DNA of 64,000 nucleotides from Polytrichum commune (taxonomy: Eukaryota; Streptophyta; Polytrichopsida; Polytrichales; Polytrichaceae): positions 52,197,169 through 52,261,168 of the forward strand of contig OX485806.1 in assembly GCA_950295325.1 (NCBI GenBank), given 5' to 3'. A program made the position numbers and the translations under genes. Shown in pieces: positions 43,570-54,984 of this stretch. Each line of letters begins with the position of its first letter. Position 1 is the stretch's first letter. Under the pieces are notes generated by a model. It did not search any database and was not told where the DNA came from. It was given only the letters and a program-made list of their open reading frames with translations.

Positions 43570-46062
43570 TGTAAGCCCAAATCCCCCTCACCCTTCGATT
43601 GCGTCCTAGTCCGGGTGAGGGATCATGGGCTACATTTATTCTTCAAGTCACGAGTGCAAGCAAAGAAAAAAAGTTTTGGAGAAGTGGTGTGTATAACACC
43701 TTTTTCTTTTCTTTGTTTTATTAAAAGATGCAAGCATTCACAAATGCTCGAGTATATGCAATGTCAATCCATACTCCCATACTTGCTTCATTCCCCTAAA
43801 TTCCCTAATTCCCCTCAAGTGCACCACCTACCCTACATCTCCTATCCCGATTCTCGCAGCACTTCAGTTGCATTGGAGCCGGATGGAGTGCGTGTCTTGC
43901 CTGGAATACTACTCACACTCCTCACCTCTACCCGAGAGAACAAGTATCCAGCTTAGTGTCGTCCCGAACCTCGTTTGGCTCCTCCTAAGGCTCAAGTCTT
44001 CCTTGCCCTTCCCAGAGGAGGCGATGAACCTCACCTACCAAGCCCCAACGCTTAAACAAGGCAGCTAGGGTCCCTCCTTGTGAGCATCTCTTTTTCCCTC
44101 TACCAAGGATGAGGACAGTCAGCACTCCACAGGCCCGTCCGTCCAAGCGAAGAACACTGAACTCAAGCAATGAAAAGCCGCAACACTCAAACCAACAACT
44201 CGAACAATCTCAAGAAAATCCAAGAATTTACCCCATGCAATGTGCTCCACCAATTTGACTAGCACCAAAATGATGCGCCCAACTCCAACCACAAGACCAT
44301 TGACCTGGCAGGCAGGCCCTCATGGTACCCCCACACCAACCATCGCCTGAGTAAACAATTCCCTTCCACGAAATTGAAGCACCCACAGTTAGTTCCTCCG
44401 CAACGTGCTGGATCCCATCACATTCCCCTTTGCACAAATAGCCCACGCACCCTTCAGAGTCACCACGGGGCAGCTTGTTCTCCCGTTAGTAACTCGTCTC
44501 CTGCAGAAGCCACTTCGGCACCATTGCACAATGCAACTAGCAACCCTCCGCTACCGCTCTAGCCACCTCGCCATTGTTTTCGGAAACCTGAATGAATTAC
44601 TGCAGTCCTGGCACAAGCTGATACTTGACCTTCCCCTTTCCTTCTGCAACAATACCGCGCTTTCACTGTTCTGCTACGGTTCAGGTCACATGTTCCCACG
44701 GCATCAAAGGTTGCTCATCCCCACAGCTCCCCCAAGATTTCGCAATCTTGCCGGCTTGACCTGCAGTCATGGAAACGACTACCTTGCCTGTTATCCTTGG
44801 CCAGTGTCCACACAACCTGCATTGCTACCTATGCTAACATCAGATATGGTCACCCTGCTACTGGAACACTCTACCCAAAACAAATGGACAAAAACTCCCT
44901 CCAAAGGCAACGATGTCGTCCCTTGCCGCTTTCCCTCTCTCCTTCCCCCTTGACCTCAGCTCAATCGTGCCTCCTGCTCATCAACGGATCAAGGGAGTCG
45001 CCATCATCCACCACACACGCCCACCTCTTTTGGATCCTTCCGCCCTCAGCCTCTATTGCATCATCAGGCCACAACATCGAGGACCTGGGCCACTCACACC
45101 CATCTTCGGCACTTGATCCATGCCTCCCTTGAGAGCAGGCTCCTTTCCCCGCCTCTCAACGCACTCCGCTCGATTCCGGCAGAGCTTCCGCACCAAAACT
45201 CTCCTAGTCTCCTCTCATACATCAATCCCCAACGGAGCAGGGCTTCGCCCTCCTAGCTCCTCTCTCTCTCCCTACTCCTCAACATGCATAATGAGCTCTC
45301 TACCTCCTACCTCCCGAGACCCCTCCAACCTCTACATTTTTTCCCGGGTTGCCCGGCATCTTTCGGGCCGCCCGAGAGAAAAAACGGGTTGAGACCTTTT
45401 CCCTTGGCCTCTCCTCCTTTCAAACCCACTTTATTTTTTCTTCACTTGACTTCTTCTCCCCCTAGACTCATGGATAAATCAAAACTCATAGATAGATGGA
45501 TAGGTAGGACATTTAAGAATAACCCACCGTAGTTGTTAGCAAGTAATCACGCTTGGGTCATAGTATAAATTGTGGTATGTTGTGTTGGTGGTGACCAAGT
45601 CCTGTTTCCTCGGTTGGTTGAGGAAGGATGTTTGTAACACACTTAGACGGTCCGGGTTCGATTCCCGTTAAGTTTGTCTGACCGTTTAGTGTCTTACGCA
45701 TGACTTGGCGCTACTAGTGATTTCTAGGCAGGAAAATTGTATCAACCAACCGGTTCCTACCCCTCTTCCTGAGCTATCGTGTACATATTATTCAATAAAT
45801 AATGGTCATTGTTATGACCCCTTCTATTATTCTATTGGTATTGCTAGGTTGTTTTTAATACGTTTTTTTACTAAACACTTATGCCTTTTACTCCCCATTA
45901 CTCTGCTAAGGTTTATTGCCCTTCCTTGACTCATTCGCCCTTTAATTTAATCTAATCCAGACTTTTTAACCTTTAGATAATTCAAGCAAACGCATATTCA
46001 AGGTATTAGCAACTCTTCATGATTAGATAACCATGTGAGCACAATTTAGGGCTCACAGTAGG
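43565..46062 (+). mobile_element. Solo LTR, family B copy 4, nested in the A3 minisatellite (TSD GTAGG)
   Basis: The element (43570-46057) starts TGTAAGCCC and ends GGGCTCACA, with GTAGG on both sides. GTAGG is the junction of two minisatellite units. It carries the B blocks at about 43600, 43681 and 45365, and the tRNA-like segment at 45595-45708. It is very close to B3 over the 3' 800 bp, and more diverged in the 5' half. No coding interior. Confidence 0.9.
45595..45708 (+). other. tRNA-like pol III promoter segment in LTR B4
   Basis: Same arrangement as in B3: CCAAGTCCTG, then an A-box-like TTGGTTGAGGAAGG, a B box GGTTCGATTCC (about 45656-45666), and CATGACTTGG at 45699-45708. The left arm has one change relative to B3, so the enclosing stem is 9 of 10. 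Confidence 0.6.
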
Positions 46063-46470
46063 CAGCTGGGCCGAACTGAATTCGTGTTTGGAGCGATGGC
46101 TGCAGACTGAGGTTGAATGTAGGCAGCTGGGCCAAACTGAATTGGTTTTGAGGCTATGGCTGCAGACTGAGTTGAATGAGGGCAGCTGGGCCGAACTGAA
46201 TTGGTGTTTGGAGCGATGGCTGCAGACTGAGGTTGAATGTAGGCAGCTGGGTTGAACTGAATTGGTTTTGAGGCTATGGCTGCAGATTGAGTTGAATGAG
46301 GCTGCTGGGCCGAACTGAATTGGTGTTTGGAGCGATGGCTGCAAATTGAGGTTGAATGTAGGTAGCTGGGCTGAACTGAATTGGTTTTGAGGCTATGGCT
46401 GCAGACTGAGTTGAATGTAGGCAGCTGGGCCGAATTGAATTTGGTGTTTGAGGCTATGGTTGCAGACCTT
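46058..46470. repeat. ~60-bp minisatellite inside LTR A3, right part (7 units)
   Basis: GGCAGCTGGG-type starts at about 46061, 46122, 46181, 46242, 46300, 46361 and 46419. The spacing alternates 61 and 58-59 bp. Long (GGTGTTTGGAGCGATGG) and short (GGTTTTGAGGCTATGG) unit types alternate, so the true repeat is a ~120-bp dimer. It generates artificial minus-strand ORFs (46006-46344 and 46053-46493). Confidence 0.9.
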
Positions 46471-47182
46471 AGAATGGTGTGGGATCTAGGCAAATGTCTA
46501 AGGCATTGAGATTACAATGGTATAAAGGGAGGAGGAACCTAAGAGTGGGACATTAGATTATGTTATAGTTAGTTAATAGGGGTATCACATAATTTTAATT
46601 AGATAATTAGTCATTAACAAGTTGGTTGACCACAAGGCATTAGAAGGTGGAATTAGGGGTTGGACTTGTGGTTGAGTTGTGTGGATTGTAATTGAGTACG
46701 CTAATAGTGCCATAATAGAGAAGAGTGTTTCTTAACACTTGTAATCTTGTTATGGAATAAATTGGGGTGCCAAGCATTGAGGTGAAATGCAATGTAAGTT
46801 AATGACATTGGAATGATTTAGCTAGGTTAGTATGAATGTGACCCCCATGCCCTCACCCGGACTAGGACGCAGAAGGGTGGGTGGTTTGGCCTCACACGTC
46901 ACGAAACAACAATACGGTGGAGGCCAATTATTTGTCTTATGAAAGGAGAAACATTGGCGGTAGTATGGGCTATTGCCCATTTCCGACCATATATTTATGG
47001 TCAGCGCTTTACTTTGGTGATTGACCATCAGCCGTTACGGTAGCTCATGGAGTTGGATAAGCTTACTGGCAAGCTCGCCAGATGGGCTTTGTTGCTTGTG
47101 GAATATGACTTTGAGGTGGTGCACCGTATTGGGATTACCAACCTAGATGCAGATGGAGTCTCACGCTATTTACGCAACATTC

Positions 47183-47330
47183 AAGTCAATAATTTCCAAT
47201 CATAATGGATACAAAATAACTTAATAACCATCAAGAGAGCACAACTTAGCATTTTGGAACTCAAATCACCCCAAACTAAACATAGAATGGGGAGATATTT
47301 GGAATGAGCATTTTTTCATTCAAAATACGA
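47183..47330. repeat. Remnant of the 119-bp satellite
   Basis: TTCAAGTCAATAATTTCC, then AATAACTTAATAACCATC and AAGAGAGCACAACTTAG follow the monomer order of the array at 32690-33620. It starts directly where the gypsy RNase H homology stops. 47330-47740 beyond it shows CTCCAAA-rich noncoding DNA. Confidence 0.75.
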
Positions 47331-47739
47331 ATTGATCTACATTTGTGTATTCAAAATAAAATGGATCTCTATCAAATGGGTCCTCCGATGTGATAACACT
47401 CCTAGAAGGTGCTCCACATTGGTCCAAACCTCCTAGAATGCTCCAAAGCGCTCCAAAGGTCCTCCAAAGCTTCACGACTCCACCAAAAGCTCCAAACACC
47501 TCCAAATCATCTACGATCAGATCCGGCCTTCTCGTAGCTACTTATAAATTGATCTCTCTTCTAAAGCAAAGTGCGCTCATGACCTATTGGGAAATGAGAG
47601 AAGAAAACAAAGATACCACTGTAAGAAAGTAGAACAAATGAACAATGATTGCATACAACGGAGAGAGTGATTAGTTCCTCCCCTCATACTTTTGTTTATA
47701 TGTATAGGTTATGACCGGTATTGACAACCCATGTGGAAC

Positions 47740-47954
47740 AATGTCATCAACGCAACTTAATACTATCTTCCAATACTCCACATCTAGCCATTGGTTACCG
47801 ATTAAGAGGAGAGTCCCGAATGCAAGACTAAAAGATCTGTGGTATGGGGAGCTAACCATTAGCATGGCGTAACGCAAAGGGTTACATCTACTAACCCTTG
47901 CTAGAATTGAAAAATGACCAAGTTAGTTAAGGGACACTAGCAAGGGTTGCGACA
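47740..47954 (-). mobile_element. LTR family C fragment, reversed
   Basis: Its right end GGTTGCGACA is the family C start in reverse. To the left are GGGGAGCTAACCATTAGCAT and CATCTAGCCATTGGTTACC, both family C blocks inverted. The homology fades near 47740, so most of the element is missing. Confidence 0.65.
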
Positions 47955-48299
47955 AATGTAATTAAATTTGACTCAAGCATTTGGAGTTTGAATTGATTTT
48001 ATTTGGATCATTTAAATGTTGAAACACTTACTTGAGATATAAGCTAGATGTTTGAGCTCAAAATGACAATATTTGAGTGTTTTGGATGATTTGAATATTA
48101 GAAAGCATATTTGAAAGATAAAACTAATCATTTGAGGTTTGAAAAAACATAATTAAGTGTTATGAGGGGTTCAAGTATATTTTGGGAGAGGATGACTCAT
48201 TTATGAGGACCAAGGCTTGATTTGCAAGTTTTGAGCTTACAAACTATTTTTTAGTAGAAGATGGTATATGTTAAAAGTGAAGGAAGTATAATTATACAC

Positions 48300-50125
48300 A
48301 AGTTCCACGGAGAAAAAATTAGCATTTGGAAGTTTTAAATGGAGATGGTTTTGGCCTTCATGGACCTTTATGGACAGATTTGAAAGGCTCCACATTCCAA
48401 TGTGGATCCCAAAGTGTTCAAGGAATACCAAAGGCAACTTTAAGAAGCCATATCCATCATCAAAGATGGTAGACCATATCACACATCAAGAATTACAAAA
48501 GATTTGCGGATGTGTGTAAAACCTTTTGCGACATTTACGTGACAAGGAGTTTGTCCAACATCTTTTTGGTTTGCTACGAGTTTTTGACGTGCAAGATGTT
48601 AGAATGCAATGACTTGCTGGATCATGTCAACAAAGTCAAAATGCTTGCAAATGATATTTTGTGCTAGGACAAATATTGGTTCAATTGTGCCAAATCGGGC
48701 CACATTGCATGATTTTGCTACACAACAAAACACAAAGAGAGGGAGAATGCCAAAAATATGATGGACAAAGACAAATTTGCATTTGGAATGCAACACAAAA
48801 TGCATTCGAGGAACGTTTGCAAATGAATTATGGATTTGGGAGCCACAAAACTCATGACTTTGTAAAGGGTGACATCCAACATCTACGAGGTAATTTCTTT
48901 ATGCAACATGCGTTTGGATGATGAAAGCATGGCCTAAGCCATCGGAATGGGGTCCATTGTTATTGGAGTTGAAACAAGTGGCATAAGGAACATAGTTCAC
49001 ATCACGGATGTGCTTCACAAGCTGAAGTTGCAAGCCAACTTGCTCTTGGTGGCAAGTTTTTGTCAAATGAGTTGTACATGCAATTTTTCATAAACGAATG
49101 CATTGTGGGAATTGAAAATGGCGACGTGGTTGCAATACCTTAAGGCAAAGAGAATTTATAAAAAAAAAAATCTTCACAGAGGTATGTAGAATAGATGATC
49201 ACGTGCGGGGAGGCGATAAGGTGGAGATTTTGCATTGTTGATTTGGTCATTTGAAGGTGAAGAACATTGATACATATTAAAACATGGTAGAGAACATGAA
49301 TTTAGGTAAAACCTCTCACCCCACCTCTATATTGATTTGCGAAGCATGCACGGAGGGTAAGCCACACGCGGCAAAGTTGGGCAACGATGTGGAAAGGCAA
49401 TCAACAAAACCCTTAGAATTTTTGCATTCAGGTGTTTGTGGCCCAATGAAAAACATGTTCATGGGAATGACAAAAATATTTTGTTAATTTTGTTGATGAT
49501 TTTTTTATGAAGGTGTGGATTTACATGATGAAATCCAGAGAATAATGGTCTTAAAGGTTGAAGGAGTTTTGAGCATTTATAGAAACACAATCAAAGCATA
49601 AAATTATAGCATCTTATTAGATGAGTGGAGGGGACTTCATGTCAAAAGATATTTAATTTTTTTTTATGGAACATAGCATTGAGAGTATGTTTCAAGACAT
49701 TGGACTTGCAGAGTGTGCAAATAAAATTATTGTTGCATTGACAAAGTGTATGCTTGAAGCTCAAAAGCTTGAGAAATGGCTTTGGACAGAAACAGTGGCA
49801 AATGCAATATATACACTAAGCCGATGTCCAACAAAGGCTTTGCGCTAGGTTATACTTAAATATACTTGAAGCGGGAGGAGGTTTTGTGTTGCATATATGC
49901 TTATGCAATTTTTTCAGACGAAAAGATGGGAAAACTTGATGTAAAAGGTTTTAAATGCATGTTACTTAGATATTTCAAAGATACGAAGGTGTATAGGCTT
50001 ATGTGTGTGGAAATAAAAATTCATACAAAATAGATTTATGATGTTTATGAAAAATATGAGCATTAGAATTGATTTTGAAATGCATTCAAGAGGGAGAAAT
50101 GAAAAAATGTGGTGATAATTGCTAT
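48300..50125 (+). pseudogene. Ty1/copia polyprotein relic 2
   Basis: Gag: MVLAFMDL and NVDPKVFKEYQRQL (about 48345-48450), then DLLDHVNKVKMLAN near 48610. A zinc knuckle NCAKSGHIA-stop-FC (48690). Protease/pre-integrase: AIGMGSIVIGVETSG (48940) and VLHKLKLQANLL (49010). Integrase: FGHLKVKNID, NLGKTSHPTSILICEACTEG (49300-49365), KPLEFLHSGVCGPM (49410-49450), KCMLEAQKLEKWLWTETVAN and AIYTLSRCPTKAL (49750-49848). There are many stops and frame changes. Reverse transcriptase is not found. Related to relics 1 and 3 but a separate insertion. Confidence 0.8.
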
Positions 50126-51145
50126 TCCAATCGAAATAATAACCCATAAGATTGGCCAAATGGATAGACTACTCTAGTGCCTCTAAGTAATGACATTTTA
50201 AATGTTATGATCATTCAAATGCATCACATTTATTGGTGCAACACATCCATCTTTACAAACCACATAATTTATCCTAAGTTAATTATTACATCCCTCATAA
50301 AATTGCCTTTTATCCAAACTAAACCATTTTAGCTTCATCTAAAATTCATACATCGTTATTGCAAGGGGGTGGGGTGGGGGTGGGGGTTACTCAAGGTACC
50401 AAAATTCCATAAAATTCCATACTGACCACCTTGGTTGGGACGGCCGAATAATAGGAGGATTGAGGGTCAAACCACCTTTCCGAAGAATAATACTATGATG
50501 GGTGGTTTTTTGTCACCCTCCAAGCCAATACTTTAATCAATACTATTTTTTTTTTTGCTTTAGCTTTTATGTTAATCCGTAACTTATTTTCTACCTTAAT
50601 TTCTACATCAATCTTTAACTTATTCTCTAATTTTGTCACTAAATACTAATTAGTAACTTTATTTCTACCTTATGCTTCTAAGTCTCAAACGCCACAAAAC
50701 CCTTTCAACCAACAATGCAATCAAAAACTAATGTAACCACCAGTTAATGCCATTAGGAGTTAATGCAACAATAGTTAAGGAACCCATAAGCTAATTAAAG
50801 CAGATGATAATGATATGAAAAACTAAGGTAAGGTGAAGGTTATATAAATAAAACTACGGCACCCAAAAGTTTATGCAACTAAGACTTAAAATTACCAAAA
50901 GCTTATGCAACCAAGATCTAAAGTAATCATGAGCTTATGTAACCAACAATTATACAAATGGTTGCAATACATCTTAGAACTACAACTAGTTGTGGCCCTC
51001 GCTTTAGATGCCATACAATAATGATCCAACAAGGTTCAAAATTTCTTTTATTCAACATTAATAGGATTTATTATCCATTTGCTTCAATATATATTTTGCT
51101 AACACTCTAAAAACTTTGCGCTTCTACCTATATAGAGGGGAAAAA
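50126..51145. other. AT-rich noncoding stretch
   Basis: Contains a G-rich tract (GGGGGTGGGGTGGGGGTGGG near 50367) and loose repeats of CTTATGCAACCAAG/AGCTTATG (50700-50960). No gene is recognised. Confidence 0.4.
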
Positions 51146-53181
51146 TATGTTGTGGGAGCACACGAACACCAAAAGTTCCGGATAGGCATTTTTCAATGCC
51201 TAATCCGGTCTGTCCAGATGATCCGAGTATCGTCCAGGGATTCTGTGAAGTGCAGGATGTTGGGGACGCAATTTCCCTGCTTGAAAGTCGACCACCGGCC
51301 GGATATCCGGATCCGGATAGTCCTTTGGAAGTCTTTGTTCCGGGTCTTGCCTTCCGGATTGGACCTCTCTAACTAAGTCTTACTCCTACACAAATCTTTC
51401 CTCAACACCTACCTACCTACTTCCTACCTCCATTGATGATTGGGTTCATCCGGTGAAGACGTCCCTATATGGTCAAAATCCGGATTTCTCTCACAACCAG
51501 TCCGGATCGGCCTAATCTTTCCTGGCAGGTCACACAGAGAATCCGGATGGTTCTCGGAACTACAACGGCAGAAAGGTTAAGGTTCGGCCGGAGATCTGTT
51601 AATCCGGGATAACTGGGCGATCCGTACCACTTTCCGGATTACCCCATCCAAAGACTGTGAGACCTCTTCAGAAGGTCGGATGGCGTAAGTCCGGCACCTT
51701 CCGGATCTTACCCAGTCCTAACGACGGCTATCTCATATGAAGGTTACCCAGGCATCCGGAACAATGAGGTTTCCCTCCCACTACACGTCGGAAATGCTCT
51801 CCGGACCGGAAACCTAACCGTTCCGGTCTCTCTCTTCCTTCTGACAGATCAATCCGGCTATGGCGAACTTAGGCTCAACTAAATCTGAGATAACTGGGCG
51901 ATCCGTACCGCTTTCCGGATTGCCCCGTCTAGGATCCGTGAGACCTCTTCAGAAGGTTGGATGGCGTAAGTCCGGCACCTTCCGGATCTTACCCAGTCCT
52001 AACGATGGCTATCTCACATAGGCGTTACTCAGACATCCGGAATAACGAGGTTTCCTTCCCACTACACTCAAAAAGGAGCCATAGTACTATAGTCGGATCA
52101 GATCCGGGTTTCCTCTCCTTTGTCCCATCCGTACTTCCTACTCATCCATTCCCTCTAGATCAGCAACACTTCTCCTAACAGTCCGTGCACAAAACAAGTC
52201 AGAATGGGTGGAGAACTAGAGCTTTGTTTGAATGGAAAGAGACAAAATACAACATCGGAAAGAAGAACCCTTCTCAAGTTCCTTATTCAGCCTTAAGTAA
52301 AGGCCACAATCCCTAACTACTGGTGGCGGCCCAGGCGGCCGCCCTGAAAACCCTAGGCAGCGAGAAATCCGGAAAACGCGTCCTTCGCGGAATTTCCGGA
52401 TCTCGATCCGCTTTTTGTGCTGACAGAATTTTGAATTCACAGTCTCGCCAAAAGCATCCTAAACTTTGTTTGCCTAATTCTGACCTACCTACTGCTACTC
52501 TACCTAAGTCTAAACTAAGTGGTCCGATGCTTCTTCGAAGCCATCTCGTCCTTGGGTTGACTCGCGGGCCCGCTGATGGTGGAAGAGCCTCTCGATCCGG
52601 ATTCCGGTGGCTGGGAAGTTCCGGCCGGCTGACTGGGACCTGCTCCCTCTCATCTTCCTCTCGCTCTTCCGGCATTTTGCTTCGTGGCCTCAAACCCCCA
52701 ACAATACCCGGATTCTCTCCTCCGGAATTCTACCCGCTAATCACTAAGGAATCCCAGCAAACCAACTGCTGGTGACTCGGAAAAACAACTCACCACTCGT
52801 TCTCTCAACAAAGCCGCTTGCGCAAATGGCTCGGAGGAGAGGGAAATTAGTCTTAAGTACCCTCTCTCTCCTCCTCACGGGTCTGGTTCCGTAACCGTTT
52901 CCTCCGCAACCGTTCGGAGTCCATTGTAACCACCTCCCGGTCCGGACGTTCTGGACCGGACCGTTCCTAAACGGTCCTCCCTGGTCAATATCCGGTCCGG
53001 CCAAAGTGTCTGTTTTAACCATTTTAACGCGTAAGGTGGATGCCTAGAACCTTATTTCTTAAAACAACTAACCTACCCTAGGAAACCCTACTTTAATAAC
53101 AACCTCAGGGTACTATCCGGGTATTAATCCGGTTAGGAAGCCAATCCGGACTTCTGTGGATTTTTGGGCTCCCACATATGT
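51146..53181. mobile_element. Solo LTR, family E, rich in CCGGA motifs (TSD TATGT)
   Basis: The element (51151-53176) starts TGTGGGAGC and ends GGGCTCCCACA, with TATGT on each side. It is GC-richer than its surroundings. It carries roughly forty CCGG-centred motifs, mostly TTCCGGAT, ATCCGGA or GTCCGG. A segment of about 180 bp is present twice, at about 51605-51785 and 51888-52070. ORFs on both strands (52313-52775) carry no recognisable domain. It is isolated, with no second LTR or internal region. Confidence 0.85.
51605..52075. repeat. Internal duplication in LTR E (about 180 bp, offset about 285 bp)
   Basis: Both copies run from GATAACTGGGCGATCCGTAC through GTGAGACCTCTTCAGAAGGT and GTAAGTCCGGCACCTTCCGG to GAGGTTTCC and CCCACTACAC. 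Differences are few, so the duplication is younger than most sequence here. Confidence 0.85.
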
Positions 53182-54984
53182 CATAACCGCGAGAAAAAAT
53201 GAGAGTGAGCCTTGCGCTAACCTTTGCGAACCACCCCCTCCACCTTTCTAGCCGTACCTACATCTAATGATTAGCATCTAAGGCCGATTCCACCCTAGTT
53301 TTTTTTTTAATTCCTACAACTAACGGCCTATTTTTTCCGTCTTCTTGATCCAACGGCCTCTATCACTCAACCTTCATTTGTTTGATGCCTTCACCACATA
53401 CGCAGTAGTCTGATAATGCTTTGATCTATTCATGCTTTGATTTATTTGATGCCCTGATCCGCATATGTTGTTGTCCGCTCATTTTTTTATCCGCATACGA
53501 TATCGGCCGCTTACGTTTTTATCCGCTCAATGTCGTGTCTAGTTTTTGTGTATTGTCTCATTGTCTTAACAATGCTAATTAATTGATATCAATCTAATTG
53601 CTAACAATTAATTTCTTTGCTTATTAGATCCTAAACCTTGAATCAAACCCCGAGTGATTTTGGTGGCTCATAAGGCCTCACTTTGATGATGAGGATACAG
53701 GATAAATCTTTAAATTGCCACTGTTCAATGGTGGTGGACAATTCATGGATGAAAATTAAACAATGCAAGGTAATGAAGTTGTAATTAAAAAAACATGTGA
53801 AGGACTGGCAAAAAATGGCAATATCCCACGAGGAAGTGGCGACCACTTGGAGAATGGTGGAAGAACCATATTTTGCCTCAATGTGGTGAAAAACATGCTA
53901 ATGTGGCAATATTAGAAACATTTTTCAGCTGAAGTGAAGCAATTAGGTTTAATATCTAAAACCTATAGACAATGTACAATCCTCATTATATAAGGTCCAA
54001 AAACTAAGAAATTTGGTAATATTACAAATATTTAACTATGCACAAAATGGGAGTGTTGAAGGTAGAGCATTAAATTGCTTGTAATCAATAGAAATGTAAT
54101 ATTGAAAAGAATTATAGAAGGTAGAGAATTAAATTGCTCGTAATCAATAAATATATAATAAACTATGCATGAAAAAAAAATTAGAATAAGGCCACAACGT
54201 TGGTCTAAGAAATATATGTTATCCCATATTGTTTGTATGAACCAGAAAAAGAAAAAGAAAAAGAAAATAAATGATAAAGAAAAAAAACGTGAAACCGTTT
54301 CCTTCCAATTATTGTTTATATGCCTTTGTATGTGTATATTCTTGTACAATCTCATCTATAATCCTATTGACATCCAACAAAATCTTCCATTGCAGTTGGA
54401 AATTGATGCCTCAATCTTCCGAACATTCACATTGGACATGCAACCCACTCCACACAAACAAAATAAACCCACCTAACTACACATATAAACAATAGATATA
54501 GTTGAATTGTGATAGCAATTTTAAATGAAAAATGTATGGTTATTGAATATAATCAAACAAATAGAAAAAATATAGATAGACAAATAGGTAGTGAAATTTA
54601 TTGCACCGCCATCCATAAGGACCAAAATATAGGTAAATAAATATATAATCTTTTCTCTAAATCAAAGACATGTGAAGTCCAACCATATCAATAATTATCC
54701 ACATGAATATAAATATAAATAATTTTTAAATTTTTAAATAATAATTGAATAAACTCAATCATTTTTTGATAGCATTTTGACATGAGTTTGTCCAAAAAAC
54801 ATTATTTGTGAATACATACATTTAAAAAATTGTTATTGTATGAGCATTTCAAGTGTGTTTTGATCCCACAATTCAACCCAATGAAGTTTTTTCTTTCACA
54901 AACACTACAATGTATTTTTCACTTATGACACATTGATCACATTTATTCATAAAGGTTTGTGATGAAAATCTATAATCATCTATT
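53182..54984. other. AT-rich noncoding stretch with one half of a direct repeat
   Basis: Segment 54055-54375 (ATTAAATTGCTCGTAATCAA, then TAGAATAAGGCCACAACG and TATCCCATATTGTTTGTATG) recurs at 57950-58205. No coding signal. Confidence 0.45.

Larger units (their letters stand above)
43007..46901 (-). mobile_element. Solo LTR, family A copy 3, hosting nested LTR B4
   Basis: The element (43012-46896) starts TATGAGCCCAAAATGG and ends GGTTTGGCCTCACA, flanked by CGTCG and CGTCA (4 of 5). Without B4 (2488 bp plus one TSD copy) it is about 1.4 kb, similar to A1. It carries a 21-base poly-T tract near 43387, then a ~60-bp minisatellite into which B4 inserted. Confidence 0.87.
42846..47182 (+). pseudogene. 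Ty3/gypsy RNase H domain, split by LTR A3
   Basis: Left part 42849-43011: EFETFKQKLDRTPVLRRPD, KIFKLHTD (first catalytic Asp region), LGLEVVLAQKDDFGREY and VIAYAS. Right part 46897-47182: KGETLAVVWAIAHFRPYIYG, FTLVIDHQPLR, ELDKLTGKLARWALLLVEYD and FEVVHRIGITNLDADGVSR. This is the usual gypsy RNase H with the E-x2-A-x-V-W block, the D-H-Q/K block and the closing N-x-x-A-D-x-x-S-R. Text resumes exactly across the insertion (CGTCG/CGTCA). No integrase follows; the match ends at the satellite remnant at 47183. Confidence 0.87.

Noticed and set aside
46006-46493. Repetitive Gln/Pro/Ser-rich minus-strand ORFs
   Set aside because: Artefact of the ~60-bp minisatellite in LTR A3.
52313-52775. Overlapping 126-aa and 150-aa ORFs
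   Set aside because: Inside LTR E; composition effect of GC-rich CCGGA repeats, no domain.
53182-54984. Host gene exons in the AT-rich region
   Set aside because: No conserved peptide, codon bias or splice-consistent frame could be seen.
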